Source: Hazenella coriacea
Lineage (GTDB): Bacteria; Bacillota; Bacilli; Thermoactinomycetales; Thermoactinomycetaceae
Direction: 5' to 3'
Length of the DNA: 64,000 nt
NCBI RefSeq assembly: GCF_004341825.1
Contig: NZ_SMAG01000001.1
Coordinates: forward strand, 434,001-498,000
Positions 17,880 to 25,990 of this stretch are shown here, piece by piece (position 1 is the stretch's first letter; the number at the start of each line of letters is the position of its first letter). A model generated the notes under the pieces. That model searched no databases. It was not told the DNA's origin and saw only the letters and a program-made list of their open reading frames with translations. The translations under genes and the position numbers were made by a program.

Positions 17880-18836
17880 ATGAAAGTACCCAATCATTTA
17901 CATGCCTATACACCCCATCCAAGAAAATGGGAAGATCACGAAAGTCAATTGATGATCCATACTCCTCAAGAATTTAGTTTTTCGGAGAACCTAAGCTATT
18001 TATCACGGTCGGACCAAGAATGTCTATTTGAAGTGACTAATGTCCAAATTGTCAGAGCCCTCGAATTGAACAATCACACCTCTTTAATAGAAATCCGAGC
18101 TGAAACTGAAACCAAACTAATCATTCGATTTTTAGATGGTTCGTCTCCAAAAGAATGGCAAGATCGAGTAGCTGTTGCCCACTATATCTATGAATGGTTT
18201 GATTTAGACAGAAACCTCCATCCCTTTTATGAGCTTGCCAAAAACGACCCTATATTACAAAAGCCTGTCCATCAGTTTTTTGGTCTTAGAAATATGGGAA
18301 TTCCCGATTTATTCGAAGCGATCGTTTGGGCGATTCTTGGACAGCAAATTAACCTGAGCTTTGCTTATACATTGAAACGGCGATTTGTCGAGACATTCGG
18401 GAACTACCTTGTACATCAAGGAAAGAAATATTGGCTGTTTCCTAAGCCTGAGAAGATTGCTGATCTCACAATCGAGGATCTAGCAGACCTGAAAATGACT
18501 CGAAAGAAAAGTGAGTATGTCATTGGTGCTGCACAGCAGATGGTTCGTGGTGAACTCTCCAAAGAAACCTTATTAGAGGCTAAAGATATAAAAACTGCCG
18601 AGAAAATGCTGACCCGGATCAGGGGAATCGGACCATGGACAGCTAATTATGTATGTATGCGTTGTTTACGCTATCCTTCTGCCTTTCCCATCGACGACGT
18701 AGGATTACACAATTCCATTAAACATATAACAGGTGCAAAAGAAAAACCAAGTAAAGAAGAAATTCTTCAATACTCTGCATCATGGACTGATTGGGAAGCC
18801 TATGCAACATTTTACTTGTGGAGAATGCTTTATTAA
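17880..18836 (+). CDS. alkA: AlkA: DNA-3-methyladenine glycosylase II
   Basis: A base-excision glycosylase for alkylated purines. It is a HhH-GPD protein of 318 residues. ILGQQINLSFAYTL is the N-terminal HhH-GPD signature and IRGIGPWTANYVCMRCL is the helix-hairpin-helix. The catalytic Asp is in AFPIDDVGL. The length matches Bacillus AlkA, which carries an N-terminal TBP-like domain. ATG after AAGGAGG at 6 nt. Divergent from adaA, so it is probably induced by methylated AdaA. Confidence 0.94.
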   Translation: MKVPNHLHAYTPHPRKWEDHESQLMIHTPQEFSFSENLSYLSRSDQECLFEVTNVQIVRALELNNHTSLIEIRAETETKLIIRFLDGSSPKEWQDRVAVAHYIYEWFDLDRNLHPFYELAKNDPILQKPVHQFFGLRNMGIPDLFEAIVWAILGQQINLSFAYTLKRRFVETFGNYLVHQGKKYWLFPKPEKIADLTIEDLADLKMTRKKSEYVIGAAQQMVRGELSKETLLEAKDIKTAEKMLTRIRGIGPWTANYVCMRCLRYPSAFPIDDVGLHNSIKHITGAKEKPSKEEILQYSASWTDWEAYATFYLWRMLY

Positions 18837-18865
18837 CTCGACTTGAATTAGTATAGAAACATTTA

Positions 18866-18946
18866 GTAGTGTCGAGAAGAGATTATTTACCTATCTGATT
18901 GAACGTCGGAGCTCGATTTTCCCCCTCCATGAGCTTGTACCTTGAA
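18866..18946 (+). repeat. Family-1 dispersed repeat, copy D
   Basis: The 5' module only: AGTGTCGAGAAGAGATTATT, then TACCTATCTGATTGAACGTC, GGAGCTCGATTTTCCCCCTC and CATGAGCTTGTACCTTG. Over about 65 bp it aligns with the reverse complement of copy F (47.46-47.52 kb) with few mismatches. The shared sequence starts upstream of GGAGCTC. Confidence 0.65.
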
Positions 18947-18947
18947 A

Positions 18948-18981
18948 AAACCTTGATGGGGTTAGATCTCCATCAAGGTTT
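18948..18981. terminator. Hairpin terminator
   Basis: AAACCTTGATGG pairs with CCATCAAGGTTT (12 bp). It sits between alkA (+) and the small membrane protein gene (-), flanked by A- and T-rich sequence. Confidence 0.75.
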
Positions 18982-19065
18982 ATATTAGTTACAAACGATT
19001 CACTTCTCATTTCACCCAGTGAATCCCAACGCTTTAATAACCAATCCTTTAGTTTCAACTTGAAA

Positions 19066-19302
19066 TCATCTTTCTTTATTTTTGATCCTCTTTTTCCATG
19101 GACGAGATACAATCAAATAGACCAAACAATAAAGGATCGGTAAAGTCCATTTTGCTACAGTAGGTAGGCAAATGGTTTCGATCATAATGATCGAGGAAAA
19201 CCAACACTTAAAATATCCAAAGAAGACAAAGAAGAAATAAACAAAAATCAACTTAAAGATTGTTTTTTCCCATTTCTCCCATACTGTTGATTTATTCTCC
19301 AT
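19066..19302 (-). CDS. Small membrane protein (78 aa), function unknown
   Basis: Two hydrophobic segments: IFKLIFVYFFFVFFGYFKCW and, after a short loop, WTLPILYCLVYLIVS. A strongly basic tail RPWKKRIKNKER follows. I choose ATG 19302 (MENKSTVWEKW), preceded by AAGAGGG; the open frame to 19338 has no better site. The family is unknown. It is divergent from the gene at 19442. Confidence 0.65.
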   Translation of the reverse strand: MENKSTVWEKWEKTIFKLIFVYFFFVFFGYFKCWFSSIIMIETICLPTVAKWTLPILYCLVYLIVSRPWKKRIKNKER

Positions 19303-19441
19303 AACTAACCCTCTTCCTATATCCTTTTTCATCATCATACTTACTTTTTAATTTAAAATCATTATATTTATTGAAAAATAATAACAGCTTAGCTATACTA
19401 AGAATTATCTAATTAAGGATTGTACGGAAGGGGAGACATCC

Positions 19442-19999
19442 ATGCTCATTCAACAAGGCCTCTCCGAGTTGAAACTGATTAAAAAGCGCATGGCAAAGAT
19501 TAAGGAAGAGTTAAGCACTTATTCGGCTTGGTCTTCGAAAAAGAAGCATCCTTGGGGAATCAAAGGAGCAAACCAAGAGTATACTGTCAAACAAGCAGAG
19601 AAAGAAGTGCAGGCAAAGATTCAAGCTTATCATGACTTGTCACAACGTTTCTTTTTGATTAAATCTGCGATTGACCGTACCAATTTGGAGACAAAAGTGA
19701 CTGTCGCTGGTAAAACATTCACTTTACATGAAGCTCTCCTATATAAAAACCACTTGATCGAAATGAATAAAAATCTAGTGGATGCCTGTGATGTCGCTAT
19801 TCGGCGCGCTGAAATGGAAGTCGAACGGTATAACAATAAAAAAGATCGTGATTCTGTAGACAATGCTGATCTACTGTATCTCTTCCCACGCCAAGAGATC
19901 GAAAAGGTGAATCAATTTAATATCGAATTTATGGAGCAAGTCGATGCAGCTCTCCAGATTGCAAATGCAACGACTTCATTAATTGGAATAGAAGATTAA
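19442..19999 (+). CDS. DIP1984-like (DUF6847-type) protein
   Basis: A 185-residue, largely helical cytoplasmic protein. It shows the pattern I associate with the DIP1984 family: IKSAIDRTNLETKV...GKTFTLHEALLYKNHL in the middle and EFMEQVDAALQIANATTSL at the end. The role is unknown; members often lie in mobile or accessory DNA. ATG follows AAGGGGAG. The stop is directly followed by the candidate structured RNA at 20001-20345, which might be co-transcribed as its 3' region. Confidence 0.7.
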   Translation: MLIQQGLSELKLIKKRMAKIKEELSTYSAWSSKKKHPWGIKGANQEYTVKQAEKEVQAKIQAYHDLSQRFFLIKSAIDRTNLETKVTVAGKTFTLHEALLYKNHLIEMNKNLVDACDVAIRRAEMEVERYNNKKDRDSVDNADLLYLFPRQEIEKVNQFNIEFMEQVDAALQIANATTSLIGIED

Positions 20000-20000
20000 G

Positions 20001-20345
20001 TGACCCAACCTTTGCTTTCATAGCGCAGTAAACCCTAAGAAATGCTTTATATGTTGGGTCCGTTGAATTGACTATCCTGCCAAGATAGATTCCAATTCAT
20101 GGACTCTCTTAACAGATTTCAGTGCTCAGTGAGTTTCCTCTATCCCTTTCAAGATAGTTGTGAAACGTTTAGTGTTTGAGTGCTTAGTGTTCTTATTTAC
20201 TAGTGTTTAGAGCTTATTTGCTCAGTGATCGACAAAACCCGGTACTGACTTTCCTGACCGAGGACAGTTCGCAGCTGTTAGGGTTTGAGGTACAGGCTGC
20301 TATGAAAGCACAAAACTTCCATCTAGTAAGGTGGGAGTTTTTTTA
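20001..20345 (+). ncRNA. Candidate structured RNA with long-range pairing and terminator
   Basis: No reading frame, but dense pairing. TGCTTTCATAGC (20013-20024) is exactly complementary to GCTATGAAAGCA (20299-20310). AAACCCTAA (20030-20038) is exactly complementary to TTAGGGTTT (20278-20286). Inside are two successive hairpins with the same apical design, CTATC-(7 to 8 nt ending CAA)-GATAG, at 20064-20099 (outer TGAATTG/CAATTCA) and 20133-20166 (outer GTTTC/GAAAC). GACCCAAC/GTTGGGTC (20002-20009/20053-20060) would form a pseudoknot or an alternative state. The element ends in an intrinsic terminator. I do not see 6S, RNase P, tmRNA or SRP RNA signatures. Confidence 0.6.
20312..20345 (+). terminator. 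Intrinsic terminator of the candidate RNA
   Basis: AAAACTTCCA pairs with TGGGAGTTTT around TCTAGTAAGG, followed by TTTTA. A classical rho-independent terminator at the 3' end of the structured region. Confidence 0.8.
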
Positions 20346-20449
20346 TTTACATCAATCATTTTGCTAACCCGTCACCTAAAGGATAAGAATAATGCATTTA
20401 TTAAAGAATTTGATAGAAGAGATCACTTTCATGGATGTAAATAGAGGAT

Positions 20450-20488
20450 CATGGGGCTGTCGACAGCTCCCTAAAAGACAGCCTCATG
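20450..20488 (-). terminator. Hairpin after the MFS exporter gene
   Basis: ATGGGGCTGTC pairs with GACAGCCTCAT (one G-U) around GACAGCTCCCTAAAA. Downstream of the exporter gene on the minus strand. Confidence 0.6.
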
Positions 20489-20512
20489 TTTGGTTCGTAG
20501 TTAATTTCACAA

Positions 20513-21715
20513 CTATTCCGCTAATGTTTCGATCAATTGATGTTCTTTCCACATGACTGTAATACCCAGGCCAATGACCATAATAACAGCCGCGAAGAGA
20601 TAAGGATAATGGATATTTACGTCAAATAGGATTCCGCCAATCGCTGGCCCAACGATATTACCTAAGCTCGTATAGGTCGAGTTCATTCCGGCAACAAACC
20701 CTTGCTCTTTCCCAGCAGCCTTTGATAAAAATGTCGTCAAAGCTGGACGAAGCAAGTCAAATGCAAGGAAGATCAGGCAAGCCACCGCCAGTACTGCTAA
20801 AAAGCCAGAGATCACAGTAGATGCCACCGCTAATATCGTACTTGTAATTAAACATAATTGGATTAATTTTTTTTCACCAAGTCGATCTACCATTTTTCCA
20901 AACATAAATACTTGGACAATAACACCGAAGATTGAACTTATTGTAATAATGACTGCAATGTCCTTTGGCGTAAATCCGAATTTATGTGAAAAAAATAGGC
21001 TAAAAACAATTTCGTATGCTGATAAACCGAAAGCGAGTACAAATACAATGATAAATGCAATAAAGTAAAGCGGATTAAATGATCTTTTGAAATCACGTAT
21101 AAAATTTACTTGCTTTGTATTAGCAGAAATTTCCGCAAGCTGTTCCCTTGTTAGCGGCTCTTTTAAAATAAATATAGATGAAAGGCATGCTAAAAGGGCA
21201 ATAGCTGCCGCAAAGAAGAAGGGCATACGTACACCATATTCTGCAATAAAGCCACCGATCCCAGGTCCGATAATAAAACCCATACTAATGGCTGCAGACA
21301 AATAGCCCATCGCTTTTGGCCTTTCCTGAATGGTAGTAATATCCGCAATATATGCAGTCACACCTGGCATAATAAAGGCGGCACTAATTCCCCCTAAAAT
21401 CCTTGCTAAATAAAGCACTGATACATTTGTGCCTAAACCAAAGATAAGCTCTGAAACACCAAAAAGGAATAAGCCGATGATGATGATTTTCTTTCTGCCG
21501 TATCGGTCTACCCAACGTCCCCCGAATGGTGACATTAGCAGCTGTGACAGCGCAAAAACGGCTACAAGATATCCCATCGTTTTTCCTGATAAATGCATGA
21601 TATCCATAAAAGACGGCATCACGGGGATGATGAGACCAATTCCTAGAAATACAATGAATATATTGCATAGAAGAATCATTAATACCGTCTTTTGTTCTTT
21701 TATTGTTTTCTTCAT
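20513..21715 (-). CDS. MFS multidrug exporter (NorA/Bmr-like)
   Basis: A proton-driven drug exporter of 400 residues with 12 predicted helices. Motif A is GGRWVDRYGRKK between helices 2 and 3. Motif C follows in the fifth helix region (GFIIGPGIGGFIAE), as in 12-TM drug:H+ antiporters. It is co-transcribed with the TetR gene just upstream (24 bp gap), a standard self-regulated efflux unit. ATG follows GAGAGGTG. Substrates cannot be told. Confidence 0.9.
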   Translation of the reverse strand: MKKTIKEQKTVLMILLCNIFIVFLGIGLIIPVMPSFMDIMHLSGKTMGYLVAVFALSQLLMSPFGGRWVDRYGRKKIIIIGLFLFGVSELIFGLGTNVSVLYLARILGGISAAFIMPGVTAYIADITTIQERPKAMGYLSAAISMGFIIGPGIGGFIAEYGVRMPFFFAAAIALLACLSSIFILKEPLTREQLAEISANTKQVNFIRDFKRSFNPLYFIAFIIVFVLAFGLSAYEIVFSLFFSHKFGFTPKDIAVIITISSIFGVIVQVFMFGKMVDRLGEKKLIQLCLITSTILAVASTVISGFLAVLAVACLIFLAFDLLRPALTTFLSKAAGKEQGFVAGMNSTYTSLGNIVGPAIGGILFDVNIHYPYLFAAVIMVIGLGITVMWKEHQLIETLAE

Positions 21716-21739
21716 GTCTCAACACCTCTCTTATAAATA

Positions 21740-22330
21740 CTATTGATGTGAAATCCCTCTCCAAAATACTGTCCAAGAGGCTTTTAATCGATCCTTGAGT
21801 CGTTTCTCATCATTGCCATATACAAGCTCTATCATAATGGAATCGACTACTCCTAAGAAGGCGAAGGTCGGCGTTTGTGCTACATCTTCGACGATTACTT
21901 TCGCATCGATCCAATCCTGAAATTTACTTTTCAGTATCACCTGCACCTTCTCCTCAAGATCGATGACTTCCTTTTCGATTTCTTTGGCAAGATGTGCTGG
22001 CGGAAAAAAAGACATACGCAACCAAAACTTTAACTGCTCATTTTTTTGGAACAGATCGATCACCAATTGTAGAAATCCGTATAAATCTTTTTCAGGATTT
22101 TGTGAATCAATATTATGGAAATATTGAAGTGTCGAAGATAACTCAGTCTCTTTCGCATCACGTAAAACTTGCAGAAAAAGATCATCCTTTCCTTTAAAAT
22201 GAGCGTAAATAGATTGCTTTTTCATGCCGACTTCTTCAGCTATTAAAGAAAGGGATGCTCCTTCATAACCATGGAGTGTGAAATATTTTAAAGCTGCTTC
22301 TTTAATTTCATTGCTCTTCAATCTCATCAC
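21740..22330 (-). CDS. TetR-family repressor of the MFS exporter
   Basis: A 196-residue repressor. The N-terminal helix-turn-helix is AALKYFTLHGYEGASLSLIAEEVGMKKQSIYAHFKGKDDLF; the C-terminal ligand domain is variable. GTG 22330, ATG 22327 and TTG 22321 are all possible starts. GAGG lies so close to the first two that TTG 22321 has the best spacing (6 nt). It probably represses itself and the exporter through the palindrome at 22341-22352. Confidence 0.88.
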   Translation of the reverse strand: MMRLKSNEIKEAALKYFTLHGYEGASLSLIAEEVGMKKQSIYAHFKGKDDLFLQVLRDAKETELSSTLQYFHNIDSQNPEKDLYGFLQLVIDLFQKNEQLKFWLRMSFFPPAHLAKEIEKEVIDLEEKVQVILKSKFQDWIDAKVIVEDVAQTPTFAFLGVVDSIMIELVYGNDEKRLKDRLKASWTVFWRGISHQ

Positions 22331-22340
22331 CTCAAATTTA

Positions 22341-22352
22341 ACGAACGTTCGT
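22341..22352. promoter_or_regulatory. TetR-type operator palindrome
   Basis: ACGAACGTTCGT is a perfect 12-bp palindrome located 11 bp upstream of the TetR gene start, the usual position for autoregulation. The sequence resembles QacR/AcrR-like operators (GAACGnnCGTTC style). Confidence 0.7.
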
Positions 22353-22517
22353 AAGTCATATTATCAAACGGGTTAAAGATAGGCAAGTGAAAAATTATTT
22401 AGATCAGACGCTTTGAGTCATGAAGGCAATAAAAGAGGATCATCTATGTTCCATACACAATTAATTCCAGCAGAATTCGAATGGTTAACCAACTTTTCGA
22501 GATCTACAAATATATAG

Positions 22518-22760
22518 AAAAGAAAAATCGCCCCCTCAAGTCATCCTAGAAAAAGCGACATATTTCCCCTTAACTATGAACTACTCAGCTGTTTCCCAAA
22601 AAAGTGCTTTAACGCTACATAAACTTGATTCTTCTCATGGAGCACAAAGGATTTGAATTTTGGATCAGTTACCAAATTAGAATTAATAAACGCTTGCAGT
22701 ATAGATGATCGTCTGTTTTACTGATATAAATAACCATAAACCACATCCATAAACGTCAAA
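22518..22760 (-). pseudogene. Truncated second copy of the yhbH 3' end
   Basis: About 149 bp (22519-22667) align without gaps to 31418-31566, the last codons, stop and downstream hairpin of yhbH, with about 18 mismatches by hand (near 88 percent). Read on the minus strand, the copy encodes DPKFKSFVLHEKNQVYVALK, then HFFGKQLSSS-stop, against yhb[21 protein letters not shown]. Weaker homology continues upstream (NRRSSILQAF against [10 protein letters not shown]), but with a stop codon where yhbH has Tyr. It is therefore a decayed gene end, not a functional gene. With intact yhbH it brackets the accessory island as a direct repeat. Confidence 0.85.
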
Positions 22761-22783
22761 AAACACCTAGTTAGGTATTTTTT
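22757..22783. terminator. Short terminator-like hairpin
   Basis: AAAACACCTA and TAGGTATTTTTT form an imperfect stem with A and T tracts on either side, just downstream of the minus-strand gene remnant at 22801-22996. Confidence 0.5.
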
Positions 22784-22800
22784 GATTCATCACTTATCTA

Positions 22801-22996
22801 ATAAGTATCCAGCTTGAGTAAATCTCGTTGACCTTCGATTGAGTTATGAATCGCTTCAAGTTGATTAAAATTACTGTAAGGAATCTCAATCTCGCTCTCT
22901 TTTGTCCACAAATATACAGGATGGTTCATAGCTTGTGGATGAAGATAAGTTTCCCATAACCATTTGATATGGGTATAGCAACTTTGTTGAGGACAT
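22801..22996 (-). pseudogene. C-terminal remnant of an unknown gene
   Basis: A minus-strand frame with no start codon at its open end, preceded by TAA beside an A8 run. It encodes KKCPQQSCYTHIKWLWETYL, HPQAMNHPVYLWTKESEIEI, PYSNFNQLEAIHNSIEGQRD and LLKLDTY-stop. The composition is protein-like. It looks like the last 65 residues of a larger protein cut at the A-run. It overlaps the 5' edge of the opposite-strand remnant at 22967. Confidence 0.4.
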
Positions 22997-23516
22997 TTTT
23001 TTTAGAGCTAGAAGTTTTATATACAATGACATTTTCGCTCATATTCCAGACGCAACTATTCAAGATGATCAGATCCGATTTATCGAAGCACAAGAAAAAG
23101 ATTATTCAGATCATTACTTCATGGATGTCAAAATGAAGCTGGAAGACAACCAGTTTTTATATCTCAAATGGGATTTCTTAAATCAAAATGATTGGATTGT
23201 ACAATATTATGAAAATCTATTTAAAAACTACGATTTAACCGGCTTGGAATATATCAAAAAAATAAAAGAAACAAATAATGCATATCCTTTAGATTGTCCT
23301 GATTGGTTACATTCAGCCATACAAAAATCTCAAAATATTATATTAACCAACTATAAAGATGGACATCAAGTTAATCCAATTGATTATACAGAAAGTGCAC
23401 TATTAGACTTAGCAGGCATGCATGGAAGTTGGCCTACTACTAAAGAAGTAAAAAAGTTACTTTTAGAACGTTGGTATCAGCTTAAAATTCCTGTGAAATC
23501 TAATGAATATGCTTAA
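22967..23516 (+). pseudogene. 5'-truncated gene of unknown function
   Basis: The first ATG is at 23121 (131 codons), but protein-like sequence continues in frame upstream to a TGA at about 22964. It includes NFVEDIFFRARSFIYNDIFA, HIPDATIQDDQIRFIEAQEK and DYSDHYF. No start codon or ribosome site occurs in that extension. The gene therefore appears to have lost its 5' end. The C-terminal part contains HGSWPTTKEVKKLLLERWYQ. I do not recognise the family. Translation from 23121 of a shortened product is possible. Confidence 0.55.
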
Positions 23517-23554
23517 AAAGGTCCTAGCATGGTACTATATCCCTTTAGGAAGTG

Positions 23555-24097
23555 ATGAAAGTAATTTATCATTTACATAAGTTACATTCATATCTCAAAA
23601 AACGAATTATCATTCGTAGGAAAAAACGGTATAGACAAATCAAAGTAATCTCATCGATCAGGGCATTTTTTCGTGCTGGATCAATGGTGATTGAATCATG
23701 GATCTTAGGCGAAAAAGCGAAATGGGACTATCAATATACCAAGACTCATAGCCCTATCGAACGTAAACTATACAATGCTCTAAAAAACAAATACAGACCT
23801 AAAACACAAGTAAAATGTGGAAGGTATTCTATCGATATTGCAATTCCAAAATATAAAATCGCAATTGAAACAGATGGTAAAGCTTATCATTCATCCTATA
23901 AGCAAAAGAAACATAATCGAGGTAAAACCCAATATCTCGAAGGGTTGGGGTGGACAGTATTGCGTTTTAGTGGATCACAAGTGAATGGAAAGATGGGATT
24001 GGTGATATTTCAAATAGAAAAAGCCGTATTAGCATACAAACCACCACTCTACAAACGATTAGGTAAGAAATTACGAAAAGCCCTATTTCGTTTATAG
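23555..24097 (+). CDS. DUF559 endonuclease-like protein (PD-(D/E)XK, Vsr-related)
   Basis: A 180-residue basic protein. After an Arg/Lys-rich N-terminus it has the DUF559 core: SPIERKLYNALK, then YSIDIAIPKYKIAIETDGKAYH, then the basic helix and YLEGLGWTVLRFSGSQV. The Asp of IDIAIP and Glu of IETDGK fit the PD-(D/E)XK nuclease active site. The family is related to very-short-patch-repair endonucleases and is common in accessory DNA. ATG 23555 follows AGGAAG. It may be paired with the truncated gene just upstream. A strong terminator follows. Confidence 0.78.
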   Translation: MKVIYHLHKLHSYLKKRIIIRRKKRYRQIKVISSIRAFFRAGSMVIESWILGEKAKWDYQYTKTHSPIERKLYNALKNKYRPKTQVKCGRYSIDIAIPKYKIAIETDGKAYHSSYKQKKHNRGKTQYLEGLGWTVLRFSGSQVNGKMGLVIFQIEKAVLAYKPPLYKRLGKKLRKALFRL

Positions 24098-24133
24098 TCA
24101 GCGGGATTATCTTTATTTGTGTACAGCAATAGA

Positions 24134-24177
24134 TTAAACCGCTTTAACTAAAATTTTTCCCAGTTAAGGCGGTTTAA
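24134..24177. terminator. Bidirectional terminator
   Basis: TTAAACCGCTTTAACT pairs with AGTTAAGGCGGTTTAA (one mismatch) between the convergent DUF559 and HNH genes. Confidence 0.85.
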
Positions 24178-24183
24178 TTACCT

Positions 24184-24651
24184 CTAGTTGCTGATGACTT
24201 CAATCTGAATGTGTTGAATGAGAGAGCCAGGCACCTTTATCACAACTTTCCGAGAGTCATGAATACGCTGGTCAAATTCTGAGGAGTCCCCTGACTTCTC
24301 AGAATTATCCTTTGCCGCAGCAATTTCATTTTTTGTGACACCTGTGCTTACTCCTTTGGCTATTGCCATTTGAACGCACAAATTCATTATTTTTTGTAAT
24401 CTTTTTTTTGGAAGTTCGAGATATAAACACCACAAAATGAATTGTTGTGGTGTATTGTCTGAACCACAACCTATGTGGAACTTTCTGTGACAACTTTCGC
24501 AAAGGGTTAGACCATTCCATTTATGATACTTAAGCTCAGGGTATTTACTTTGAGAGTATAGATGATGGGCAGTAAGTTCCTTAATACTATCACATACTCT
24601 ACACTTGTTCCCGTCTTTTTTTCAAATGAATTTTGACCAATTTGGATCCAT
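24184..24651 (-). pseudogene. HNH endonuclease gene interrupted by an in-frame TGA
   Basis: ATG 24651 follows AGAGGGG and encodes MDPNWSKFI, then TGA (24624-24622), then KKDGNKCRVCDSIKELTAHH, a spacer and LTLCESCHRKFH. The CxxC...HH...CxxC..H arrangement is an HNH nuclease core, and NW..FI..KDG.KC.VC is the usual run-in to it. The TGA therefore breaks a real gene at codon 10; a single C-to-T or G-to-A change explains it. A polar C-terminal tail continues to TAG at 24184. No other start codon lies close after the stop. Read-through or pseudogene. Confidence 0.75.
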
Positions 24652-24844
24652 TGACACCCCTCTTTTAATATTCTTTTATCTATCATTCCCTGGATGAATT
24701 ATTTTAGTCAGATTAACAAAATGATTTAGTATAGTCGAAAAACTATAAAGATAGTAACTTAATAGGAGTTGTTTTTGTCCTAGTTATAATCAATGGTATA
24801 GAATAGATATTAGCTTTTAAGATGCTTTAATGGTCTTTTATATA

Positions 24845-24905
24845 CAGAGGTAGCGAAAGCTGAAATCTTTTCAAATGGTGGAAAAATCGCTCTGTGCTAC
24901 CTCTA
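24845..24905 (+). other. Long hairpin upstream of membrane protein genes
   Basis: AGAGGTAGC near 24846 pairs with GCTACCTCT near 24902 around a 40-nt loop. It lies about 45 nt before the TTG start at 24951. It could be a terminator of a lost gene or a leader structure. Confidence 0.35.
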
Positions 24906-24950
24906 TTCCAATAAAAGCAAGAAAAATTCCACTAGAAAGTAGGTAATCTT

Positions 24951-25364
24951 TTGGAAAATAAAACGGATAAAGACAATAATTTAGAAATTATCATATTAAC
25001 CTTTGTTTTGGTAATTATCGGAATAAAGGTATTGGTTTGTTTGCTCATGTACGTTGCTTTTCCATTAATAATACTGTCGTTAGTAGCTACACTCTGTAGT
25101 TTTAACTATCGTAAATGGCTTTGTAAACAAAAAGGACTTACCAAATTACATTTCCTTAATCCAGATCGTCCATTATTTATGGCTGGACTAACACTCCTTT
25201 TGTTTATCCCCTGTGCTTTAGCTTTTATTGTTGACTATAAAATATGGCCAGCATTCGATCTAAGTTCTGATCTGACTTTCGTTTTTATAGGCATTATATT
25301 AATTGTCTACTTCGTTTTTGCTCACTCTCATATAGCTAAGTATTTTTTCAAAAGCGGCAAATAG
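24951..25364 (+). CDS. Membrane protein of unknown function (137 aa)
   Basis: Start TTG. About four hydrophobic helices: two in residues 10-47, one near 75-93 (PLFMAGLTLLLFIPCALAFI) and one near 105-125 (LTFVFIGIILIVYFVFA). The intervening loops are basic. I do not recognise a family. It is followed at 70 bp by another membrane protein gene on the same strand, so they may be expressed together. It lies in the accessory island. Confidence 0.6.
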   Translation: MENKTDKDNNLEIIILTFVLVIIGIKVLVCLLMYVAFPLIILSLVATLCSFNYRKWLCKQKGLTKLHFLNPDRPLFMAGLTLLLFIPCALAFIVDYKIWPAFDLSSDLTFVFIGIILIVYFVFAHSHIAKYFFKSGK

Positions 25365-25434
25365 GACTTAGAAAAGCAGGAAAAAATAGATTTTTGTAGC
25401 ATCTATTAATAAAAAAACAAAGGAGTGAAATTGA

Positions 25435-25974
25435 TTGTTTAGCTATTTAAGACGTTTTTTTGATTACTTCGAGATCTTTATTTTTATTTTAATTTTGTAT
25501 GGAACAACTTATGTTTATCCTCCTGCTCAAGAGACAATAAGAAGAGTTATAGAATCACATCGAAACCTATATATAGAATGGATAAACGTTTTGATGAGTA
25601 TTTTTACTGTAATGTTTACTGTTGGAGTTTGTCTAATTATCATTACTATGTTTTTTCTTTTCATTCTTAAAAGGATTGATGTTGATTACAAAAATGATGA
25701 AGGACCGCTTTTCGGAAAAACAATAGGCACTTTCGTCAGGAATGGTTTTTGGTGGAGTGTAAACTTATTACTATTATCTAAGTTTTCCGGTTTAAGTGAA
25801 GTTTGGGACTACTGGACTAACTTTTATTATGGTGTTGTTTTCAGTAAAACAGTCTATAATATCTTAATTGCACTGATTGGCGCCCTTTCCTTCTGGATCT
25901 TATATATGATTTATAAGAACTATACTAATGAAATGAAAAAACGTTTAAAAGGAATGTTTAAGAAAAATAACTAA
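25435..25974 (+). CDS. Membrane protein of unknown function (179 aa)
   Basis: Start TTG 25435 after AAAGGAG. Four hydrophobic segments at about residues 9-26, 46-75, 98-118 and 137-160. It ends in a basic tail KKRLKGMFKKNN. No catalytic motif is visible. It is probably an operon partner of the preceding membrane protein and of the CoiA-like fragment that follows 7 bp later. Confidence 0.65.
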   Translation: MFSYLRRFFDYFEIFIFILILYGTTYVYPPAQETIRRVIESHRNLYIEWINVLMSIFTVMFTVGVCLIIITMFFLFILKRIDVDYKNDEGPLFGKTIGTFVRNGFWWSVNLLLLSKFSGLSEVWDYWTNFYYGVVFSKTVYNILIALIGALSFWILYMIYKNYTNEMKKRLKGMFKKNN

Positions 25975-25990
25975 TAAGGAGGTGTTTTTG

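Noticed and set aside
18891-19112. 73-codon minus-strand frame
   Set aside because: It runs through a terminator hairpin and a family-1 repeat and overlaps the end of the small membrane protein gene.
20160-20235. AGTGTTTAG/AGTGCTCAG repeats considered as a CRISPR-like array
   Set aside because: Units are short, irregular and without constant spacers; they fit better as part of the structured RNA.
22447-22518. 23-codon frame (MFHTQLIPAEFEWLTNF...) right of the TetR gene, considered as an integrase start
   Set aside because: Stops after 23 codons directly at the yhbH duplicate, with no recombinase motif; it is at most a scrap of a lost gene.
24326-24520. Minus-strand frame starting MEWSNPL
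   Set aside because: Out of frame with the clear HNH zinc motifs of 24184-24651; it is a shadow.
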